Of a stretch of DNA of 64,000 nucleotides, positions 57,174 through 64,000 are shown piece by piece. Every line of letters begins with the position of its first letter. The first letter of the stretch is position 1. This DNA comes from Microvelia longipes (lineage: Eukaryota > Arthropoda > Insecta > Hemiptera > Veliidae): the NCBI GenBank assembly GCA_018340805.1, contig JACMZG010001913.1:10732340-10796339 (forward strand). The letters are read 5' to 3'. The position numbers and the translations under genes were made by a program. Below the pieces are notes generated by a model. It saw nothing but the letters and a program-made list of their open reading frames with translations. It was not told where the DNA came from and ran no database searches.

Positions 57174-57283
57174 ATCATTGATGGCTCGACAGCCTGAACA
57201 TCATTCAGGCTCTGTCGGCGCCCTGATGAGTTAGACGTAACGAAACAAAGTGGGACATGACATTATGTCGAGCCATTAATGAT
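57174..57283 (+). ncRNA. Folded segment with a hammerhead-ribozyme-like core
   Basis: An 18-bp outer stem pairs 57174-57191 (ATCATTGATGGCTCGACA) with 57266-57283, with one G-T wobble. Inside are a hairpin (about CGACAGCCTGAA / TTCAGG-CT-CTGTCG, 57187-57215) and the hammerhead core: CTGATGA (57223-57229), stem II GTTA-gacg-TAAC (57230-57241), then GAAA (57242-57245) and C. The G10.1-C11.1 pair is present. GTC (57267-57269) precedes GAGCC..., which pairs with GGCTC upstream, so a type I layout with cleavage after GTC is possible. The expected stem I strand, however, is separated from CTGATGA by about 35 nt holding the extra hairpin. Stem III would be only ACA/TGT. Activity is unproven; it may be a decayed or rearranged ribozyme. 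Confidence 0.4.
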
Positions 57284-57825
57284 AAAAAATATCATTAAAT
57301 AGCTAAATAAGTGATACATTAATTATTTATGTTATTTTATTCTCAGCCTTTCGAGCTGTTTCCTGTCCTTTTTCCTATATTTTTCCTCTCTTACAAATAC
57401 TCTTCTTTGCATTCATTTTATTCGTTATTAAGTTATTTTGTTAAGTTTCTAGCATATATTTTTAATTCTAGTATTGAATATGTTTTATATTCTAATAAAA
57501 ATAATATATATATATTAGTTTTAAGCTCTTTTCTTTTACATTATTGTTTTCCTCTTTTTATAGTTTTATAATTAATTATTATAACTATAGTTATAGTTAA
57601 GCTTGTATTTAATGTTTGCATAAATAAATTATAAAAACGTACTTTTAGCCCCGGCTCAAGATTTTGCCTTTATGTGATCTCCAAAATAGGAAAAAACTTT
57701 AATTTATAATTATAACAATATCATGATTTGTACATGTTTTTATGTTGGAGAAATAATATATTTATTTATTTTATTTAACGGTTTTCAATAAATATGGGGA
57801 AATATTTCATAAATCTTAACAAAAA
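57284..57825. other. Unannotated AT-rich stretch
   Basis: One 80-codon frame here is very hydrophobic and compositionally AT-driven. I do not call it a gene. Confidence 0.4.
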
Positions 57826-57921
57826 GCTTGGGGGGGGGAGTGAGGGGGGGGGGGGGGGGGTGCGTAAATGTTTTGGTCTACTTTAAGGGGTACTCAAACA
57901 ATAAACATTGGAGACCCCTGA
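57826..57921. repeat. Poly-G runs and hAT-like right terminus
   Basis: G runs of about 9-18 at 57830-57860. 'acattggagacccctg' ending at about 57921 is the inverse of CAGGGGTCTCCAATG, a hAT-style end. No matching left end was found. Confidence 0.4.
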
Positions 57922-58700
57922 AATAGACAACAGGCATTAAATGCAACTATTTGAAAAAAATTTCGCTGATGACTCAACTTTCACTTTAAACGGAGATCGA
58001 GAAGTAACATAGATTTCTATTATTTATACTAGACTACCTTAATAACAGCTATGAATCAAGTTAATTATCATAAAAAAAACTGAAGCAAGAAATAATGGAT
58101 TAACTAATATCAAGAATATATAACAGGTTTTTTTTTTTGTAAAATCCTACTTCATTTATTTAATGAAAACGATTGACAGCTAAGGATGCCATTGGTTAGA
58201 TTTAAAACTAAAAGATTTTAATATTTTTTTAAAGGATATCGTAAAATTACATTAAAAAACATAAGCAGAATAGTAATCAATTAGATATTTAAAAGATAAG
58301 AATTTAAGCTAATGGTAGATATATAGGTGTCAGTCCTGTTTCTCATAGCAAACGATCCTACGACTCATGAGGTAGAAGGCTAGGGTACAGGTGTACTGAA
58401 AATCAAAACAAAACCAGACCAGTCGGAGGTGGAGGCTGGTCCAGAGTCGGTTTAACTCTTTATGTAGCGTCGTCTTGTTTCACCTTCTCTTAATGTTAAT
58501 TCAAATTCCTAAATACTTTCATTCTAATCAGAGAAATGTTGGCTAAAGCACACAAGTCTTCAAAGATGTGTCTACTTTATTATATACAGTAAGAATAATA
58601 ACCTACGTAGCAATCGCCTGACAAAACGCTTGAGCATAACAGGTGTTCCTGCTCCTAGCCGCTCAGAGTCTTGGCCACGTTTTGGCCGCTGCTACGCAGG
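57922..58700. other. Unannotated stretch
   Basis: No gene recognised. Confidence 0.4.
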
Positions 58701-59242
58701 CTTAGAATAATACTAAATATATAAGGAGCACTACTGATAACACGAAAGGCGGTTCACTGGTGCGCCTAAGTAGTGCTGCCACCCTAACAATGTACAATTT
58801 TCTAAAAAAAAAGTTGGCAATACTACCGGTTGCTGAATTATTATGTTCTATTACTAATTAATGATTGATTATTCATAAAATACTAATATAAATATTGGTA
58901 CATTACAATATTTTAAGCATTTTAAATTGTAGTTTAACGTATTTATTAAAATTATATATAATAAGTAGTCCTCGTCAACTAAATGTAGATTCTTGTATTC
59001 CGCCACCCTTTTGGCATCTAAGACCAGTTTTATTAAATACTCAGCAGGTGTTTTAAGTTATTATATTTGTTCTTTACGATCTTTCTTCATTAATAGATAT
59101 TTATGACAGATATTTAAAATAATGTTTTGTTGTCAGGTTGGCAGCATTACTTAGGTGCACCAGTCAACCGGCTTTCGTGTTATCAGTGGATTTACATTGT
59201 GTTTACGGTCCTGTGCTCCTTCTATATATAGTATTATTTTAA
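58701..59242. mobile_element. MITE with long inverted ends (about 90-113 bp)
   Basis: The left arm 58701-58790 ('cttagaataatactaaatat', 'gataacacgaaaggcggtt', 'ggtgcgcctaagtagtgctg') is the inverse of the right arm 59130-59242. The right arm has about 25 bp extra between the 'aaggagcac' and 'actgataacacg' blocks. The interior includes 'agttggcaatactaccggtt', which is found again at 61845-61880. No transposase is present. Confidence 0.85.
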
Positions 59243-59399
59243 GTTCGCAGGCCTTAAATCAAACGAAGTCCCTCATGCATGGGAAAAGCCCAAACGTTAA
59301 AAGTTGAAGCAGAATCATGCAAAAAAGATTCCCAACGGTTTGGGGTTAAAACTTTTAATTGGCGGGGCTGGTGAAATGGACCTGTTGTTTATAGTATGT

Positions 59400-59575
59400 A
59401 CACAGACTAACATCAGTTAGCGTAAGAATATAGTGTTAAGGAACCAATATGATTGGCCTGATTTGAAATAGAGGGCGTGGTTTAACATCCAAAAATAACC
59501 TCATTGGCTTCCTAGCATTATTCCCACGCTGTCAACTGATTTTAGCCGAGAGTCGTACCATAATATTGCACACAA
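59400..59575 (+). repeat. Family S fragment
   Basis: 'aacctcattggcttcctagc', 'cacgctgtcaactgatttta' and 'gccgagagtcgtacc' match the termini of element S. Confidence 0.65.
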
Positions 59576-59723
59576 CAACCTCAAAATATAACACCTTTTT
59601 TAAACGCCAATTAAAATTTTTGAAATTAATACATCCATTTTTTTACAAACGATAGGCTTTGTATTTCGCAACATCTCATTTCTCAAGTTATGTTATAATT
59701 CTAAAACACACACACAAATATAC

Positions 59724-59727
<4 letters not shown>

Positions 59728-59771
<44 letters not shown>
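59728..59771. repeat. (TA)n microsatellite
   Basis: About 22 TA repeats just upstream of a family E head. Confidence 0.95.
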
Positions 59772-59774
<3 letters not shown>

Positions 59775-59784
59775 ATGCGTTTTA

Positions 59785-60500
59785 TTTTCCTCATTTATAC
59801 CATAGGTATAAGGAAAAGTACCTACTACTTGTGTTTGCAAAAAAAATCCGAAACCGGTACGACACCGGATTTATTCGTTTCAGGTGTTTTTAAGACCTCC
59901 TCAGTAGTTTTCTCAAAGTTGTCTGTCTGTGTGTGTGTGTGTGTGTGTGTGTCTGTTATCATCGTAGCTCCCTGTGTATCCATGCTAGAGAGTTAATACT
60001 TTATACAAAAAACAATCTATAGGTGTAGTTGTGCTATTCGGAAAATATTTTTCATGACGTCACTAACTCGTAATAATAACTAAGGAAAAATTTGAGATTT
60101 GGCACGCATGTAACCATGTGTAAGACTAATTATGTGCCAATTTTCATCTTATTATCAGCATTAGTTTAGCATTAGTTGTTGAATGACTAGTGTACGTTTT
60201 GAAAAAAATTGTAGAACAAAGTGAAAACTTTCGATACGATAAGTACATCCATGATTTTTTTTGGATCATAAAAGTTATGCAGTATTGATGGTGGTCAGTG
60301 CTGTATAGGTGACCGCTGAGAATAAAACGGATGCACTTACTATTTAAGGACGGAGCAAAGCTAGTCCGAAGAGGTTTTGCAGTATAAAGTTAATGAATTG
60401 TGTATTCTGAGGACGAGCGAAGCGAGTCCGAAATAGGGAAAGATGAGCCTAGCGAATCCGATGTGATGAGGAAAAGGCCTGAGGTACCCGATATTTTGGA
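59785..60500 (+). repeat. Family E copy, near complete
   Basis: Head hairpin 'ttttcctcatttatacc' / 'ggtataaggaaaag', 'ggtgtttttaagacctcctc', (GT)n at 59930-59952, 'catcgtagctccctgtgta', 'atgacgtcac' at about 60054, 'tccatgattttttttggatc', 'gtggtcagtgctgtataggt', 'gacgagcgaagcgagtccga' and the end 'gaggtacccgata'. With 44030-44800 it defines a family of about 700-900 bp. Confidence 0.88.
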
Positions 60501-60664
60501 TATGAATAAAAATTGGAAAATATTTCCTATAATTTTCTGGAACCCTATTGTTTATGAAATGTATATGAATAATGACTTAGCAAAAATTCACAACATTTCG
60601 AAAATTAATTAGATCGAACTGAAATTTAATATACGTATACATATATATATGTTTAACACATATA

Positions 60665-61316
60665 AAATGTTATGGAAACCAAAATTATGGTCGATAAAAA
60701 AAATGTCGAGTAGGGTGTCGCTTTTTATGTACTTTTGGGCTCTGAATTGAATAAAGCCAGTCCGAAGTCGATAAAAACCCCTCTAAGTTATCAAAGAGTA
60801 AAAAACTGTGGTCAACACCAGAAAACCTAAAATACGGCCGCTAAACAACACATTTCCAGTAGGGAGTCCCTTTCGATGTTTTTGGGCCTATGAGTTGTAT
60901 GAGAGTGGTCCGGAGTCGATACGAGCATTCAAAGCCAGGGTACCTGGATTCTAATCTATGTAGAGATGATAATTTTTTAACGTTTTTAAACATTATATAA
61001 GTTTTTAACTACAAAATAATTCTGGCGCGGTAGTCCGCATGTCGGGCGAATTTCTTTTGGAATACGTGTTTCCGTGCTTAACAATCTATTTCTTGCTTAA
61101 GATTATCAAGCACTCAAGTTACTCAATTATCAAGCACTTATCTTAACTCATTTTTTCTATATCTTTTAAAGGAAATGCGCTAAAACCTTTAACAAAACTA
61201 ACCTTGAAACCAACTGAGCATTAAAATAGTGCAAATAATGGTGTGCACTGCCAATTTTAGAGGCATAGTTTTGTATTACCAACAGGATAATTATGCGCAT
61301 TTCATAAAGGATAATT
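60665..61316 (+). mobile_element. Composite family D/C, partial copy 3
   Basis: Tandem-unit relics ('gtcgagtagggtgtcg', 'ccagtccgaagtcgata', 'ttccagtagggagtccc'), the T-arm-like 'ccagggtacctggattctaa' (about 60938), then the left half of module C ('attctggcgcggtagtccgc' at 61019 onward). It stops at about 61316, where family R begins, so the right half of C is missing. Confidence 0.75.
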
Positions 61317-61745
61317 ATGCGCATTATATAAACAAAAATCATGAATATATTTTTGTTTATAATGCTTGTTAATTTTAATATTATAGCATACTATTAATAA
61401 TAAAGTAATAATATTATCTCAATTAATAAAATCAAATTTGTGAGAAAGCCTGTCAGGCCCGCGAAGCGGGCCTGTGAGTAGAGGCTGTGAAAATTCGCGA
61501 GATACATGGCAAAATGCTATGTAACAATAAATTCTAAAACAAAAATAGCGAAGCAATAAAAATTCACTAAATACGTGGCAAAATGCCATGTTACAAGAAC
61601 AATAATGAAACAATACATAATACAAACAACAACAATGTGGCCGCGAAGCGGCCACAGGGAGGCCCCCGGTACGCGGAGCGGACGAGACGCGAAGCGCCGA
61701 AGTCGGGTAGCGGCTACGGGCCGAAGGCCCGTATTTTTTTATTAA
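61317..61745 (+). repeat. Family R repeat, copy 2
   Basis: Same order as 54604-54925. It has an extra internal duplication of the 'aaattc(g/a)c(g/t)a(g/a)atac(a/g)tggcaaaatgc' block (about 61489 and 61558). It carries GGCCCGCGAAGCGGGCC (61456-61472), GGCCGCGAAGCGGCC (61639-61653) and GGGCCGAAGGCCC (61718-61730), each a GC stem around GAA. Confidence 0.82.
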
Positions 61746-61837
61746 AAACGTTAAAATGCTTAAAAAATTACAATGCACCAATATTTTTATTAGTGTTTAA
61801 TTTACAATCAAGCATTAATTAAGGATATAACTTAATA

Positions 61838-61920
61838 ACCTAGCAACCGGAAGTATTGCCAACTTTGTAAGAAAATTGTATATTGATAAGGTGGCAGCAT
61901 TCACAGTTTAACAGAATCAT
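61838..61920 (-). repeat. Interior fragment of the 58701-59242 MITE family
   Basis: 'agcaaccggaagtattgcca', 'actttgtaagaaaattgta' and 'aaggtggcagcatt' match the inverse of 58760-58850. Confidence 0.65.
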
Positions 61921-62390
61921 TACTTTTTTAGTCATTTTGATTATGTGAATGTGCTTAAGCGTTAATATTAGAAGGATATAATAAATGCCAAATTGTTTGC
62001 TATCATAATGCTTCTGCCTCCTATAGATAAGAAAGAAAGTTAAAAACATGCAAATTATTTAATATACATGTAATTATTTAATCACGCTGTCAGGATTACT
62101 TGAGCCAAGGTATTTATGACATAACCCTGTCATGTGAGTTTAACAGGCTGACAACATGACAAATAGAATACAATGCAAGACAGTGAGCCTGGCGCAGATA
62201 ACATCATTATCTTTATTTAGACAATTTTCCATAAGATAATTAGGAAATGGAATTTTGAATACTAAAGTTAGATTTATTCTATCCAAAACAAATAATCATT
62301 TTACAGTGTTTATTACGAAAATGGCATTTTTAAAATGTAACAAAAGCTCAACAAAAATAACATGTAGGCTACCTCATGGAGAAGTAATCG
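61921..62390. other. Unannotated stretch
   Basis: No gene recognised. Confidence 0.4.
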
Positions 62391-62555
62391 AGTTCCCACC
62401 AAGAATCAAATTTTTGCGAATTTTCTTGAAAAAAATGGCTAATGAGATGGCTCGTGTGGTGGGGAGGGGGCGCCCAGGGGAGTGATCAAAATCCGTTTTA
62501 CAGGTCCCTAATAATAAGTTTTGCGAAATTTATTATTATAAAGCGAATGTCTAAA
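62391..62555 (+). repeat. Family D terminal fragment
   Basis: 'tttttgcgaattttcttgaa', 'aatggctaatgagatgg', 'caaaatccgttttacaggtc' and 'taagttttgcgaaat' match the end region at 41500-41620. The tRNA-like part is replaced by a G-rich stretch. Confidence 0.65.
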
Positions 62556-62559
62556 TGAG

Positions 62560-62622
62560 AGTAGCAAATCCGATGTGATGAGGAAAAGTTCCGAGGTACC
62601 CCGTACCCGATTTTTTAAAATT
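62560..62622 (+). repeat. Family E 3' end
   Basis: 'gagagtagcaaatccgatgt', 'gatgaggaaaagttccgagg' and 'taccccgtacccgatttttt'. Confidence 0.85.
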
Positions 62623-62662
62623 AAAAAAAAATCAAAAATGATGCTGCCAAGAAGGAGCACAA

Positions 62663-62666
<4 letters not shown>

Positions 62667-62721
<55 letters not shown>

Positions 62722-62722
62722 T
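62667..62722. repeat. (TA)n microsatellite
   Basis: About 28 TA repeats. Confidence 0.95.
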
Positions 62723-63051
62723 ATTCTGATCAGTGAGACACTGCCAAAAATTTCCCCATCAACCCCTAAGCTCATTTTTTCTTTGAAAATTCGCGACAAA
62801 ACCTATTTTAAATATCAAGAAGCGGTAAATTTTGGGCCCATTTGGGTCTTTGAGGTTAAATTTTAAAAAACACAGTTAATTAATCACACGGATTCCAATA
62901 AATAAAATGCATCATTTTTGAGGACATGCATGTATATAAAAATAAACTTCAAAAAGACTACTACAAACAAAATCATCAAACAAGGTAGTAAAAAACAGAT
63001 AATTCTAGAAATAATAGTGAAAAGAAGTTTAATAGAGATATAAATCTAGTA
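62723..63051. other. Unannotated AT-rich stretch
   Basis: No supportable feature. Confidence 0.4.
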
Positions 63052-63062
63052 ATATATATATA

Positions 63063-63101
<39 letters not shown>
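63052..63101. repeat. (TA)n microsatellite
   Basis: About 25 TA repeats with one ATTATA break. Confidence 0.95.
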
Positions 63102-63104
<3 letters not shown>

Positions 63105-63534
63105 ATAAAAAAAATTTTATATAAATGTAAAATATAAGTTAAGAAAATATCGATAAATTATTTAGTTTTGCTGCTACAAGATCGGTCCGTCTTAAATGTT
63201 TGTTACATGTATATCTGTATTTTAACATGTATGTCTATGCATATTTATGTACTGCATGTGTGTTTATGTATATTTATGTAATGCATGTATAATAATCATA
63301 GTTATGAACAATATTATAAAAGAAAAGAAATTACATGGTGTACGAACCAATGTTTCCGACCTCTCTAATAGAGGTAACACGGCTCATTGCCGAATTTCAT
63401 TAAGATTGTGAAGATAAATTTTTGTAATGATATTAATATGTAAAGATAGTAAATAAATAGTTATTTATTTATTTATGTAATGCAGGTATATTAACGTAGA
63501 TTACCCTTCTTTATTATAAATTGTTTGTTATTAA
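63102..63534. other. Unannotated stretch
   Basis: A TAAA/TTTA-rich run at about 63446-63474 follows 'cacggctcattgccgaattt', possibly a worn retroposon 3' end. Not firm. Confidence 0.35.
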
Positions 63535-63625
63535 AACCTGAAACCGGGGGTTTCAAAAATAGGGTTATGATGAGCGAAGCGTATAAGATTTTTGAGGAAA
63601 AGTACTCAGGTACTCTATTCTGTAC
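63535..63625 (+). repeat. Family E fragment, rearranged
   Basis: 'cctgaaaccgggggtttc', 'tgatgagcgaagcgtataag' and 'gaggaaaagtactcaggtac' are E-like blocks joined by deletions. Confidence 0.6.
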
Positions 63626-64000
63626 ATGATTATTAAATTTTGCTTACGTTTAAAGGATAAATATCTCTTTAACCACTGATATCCAGTAAATAATGGAGTT
63701 ATAAATTGTTTAAAGTTATAATTTTTATTTCATACATATATTTCCGGTAAATTTCGGTCCGGTCTGTGTTCTAGAAACTAATTTATGAAACCCTTATAAC
63801 TAAATAAAACAACAAGCATTAGATAATTCAACCAAAATAACAAAAGACTCCAATAAAAACACAAAATATACTTACATTAAAACAAAACTTCAATAATAAT
63901 TAAATTTTTAGTCCATAACAGCTTAATTAAAATTTACGAAAATCTTTAATATCGCACTATAAATATCGTCAATTAATGAAATAAACTATTTTATTTATTT
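63626..64000. other. Unannotated AT-rich end of the window
   Basis: No supportable feature. Confidence 0.4.

Noticed and set aside
57329..57571. 80-codon hydrophobic frame
   Set aside because: Composition is what T-rich DNA gives. No motif or conservation to support it.

Overview
This is a eukaryotic, strongly AT-rich, non-coding window. I found no intact host protein-coding gene, no rRNA and no canonical tRNA gene. The best guess for the source is an arthropod, probably an insect. That is inferred from I/Jockey-type non-LTR retrotransposon remnants, tRNA-derived SINEs with ATT tails, hAT-like MITEs with 8-bp target duplications, and long (TA)n microsatellites. No species can be named. The reading frames longer than 60 codons are almost all satellites, (TA)n tracts (poly Tyr-Ile) or chance frames through transposons.

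Layout. 1-5.1 kb: a SINE, a 323-bp MITE (family A), a 58-bp satellite (1934-3320) and copies of a widespread repeat called family E here. 5.1-11 kb: ends of a palindromic element (family C), a TIR element (S) between direct repeats, a 503-bp MITE (family T) with a perfect 8-bp target duplication, and strong hairpins. 11-14.5 kb: two non-LTR retrotransposon 3' ends; the second sits inside a family E copy and is flanked by an unusually long 250-bp direct repeat. 14.5-20.5 kb: minisatellite, microsatellites and a T element nested in another T element. 21-27 kb: a 903-bp hAT-type MITE with perfect 8-bp target duplication, a composite element (family D/C, 22956-24650) and a 39-bp satellite with higher-order structure. 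27-35 kb: a second hAT-like MITE, another A element, a 53-bp x7 array made from the end of family C, and a TATA-containing promoter-like repeat (family P). 35.1-41.4 kb: a 6.3-kb array of a 46-bp satellite with many small indels and one N. 41.4-48.6 kb: a second composite D/C element carrying a nested TA-target MITE, a SINE, a 520-bp (TA)n tract, E copies and a 297-bp near-perfect palindrome. 49-57.3 kb: a CCTAGG-rich minisatellite, a TIR element bounded by poly-G/poly-C, a retrotransposon end followed by the P promoter, a 29-bp array, a SINE and a folded segment with a hammerhead-ribozyme core. 57.3-64 kb: more MITEs and E, D/C and R copies.

The elements are strongly interleaved: MITEs inside MITEs, a retrotransposon end inside E, and a satellite built from a transposon terminus. 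This looks like a repeat-rich, heterochromatin-like region. The observations most worth following are the hammerhead-like fold at 57174-57283, the 250-bp target-duplication candidate around 12917-13611, the excess of the hairpin-forming heptamer GCGAAGC, and the satellite derived from a transposon end at 31312-31682. All family letters are local labels given here; none comes from a database.
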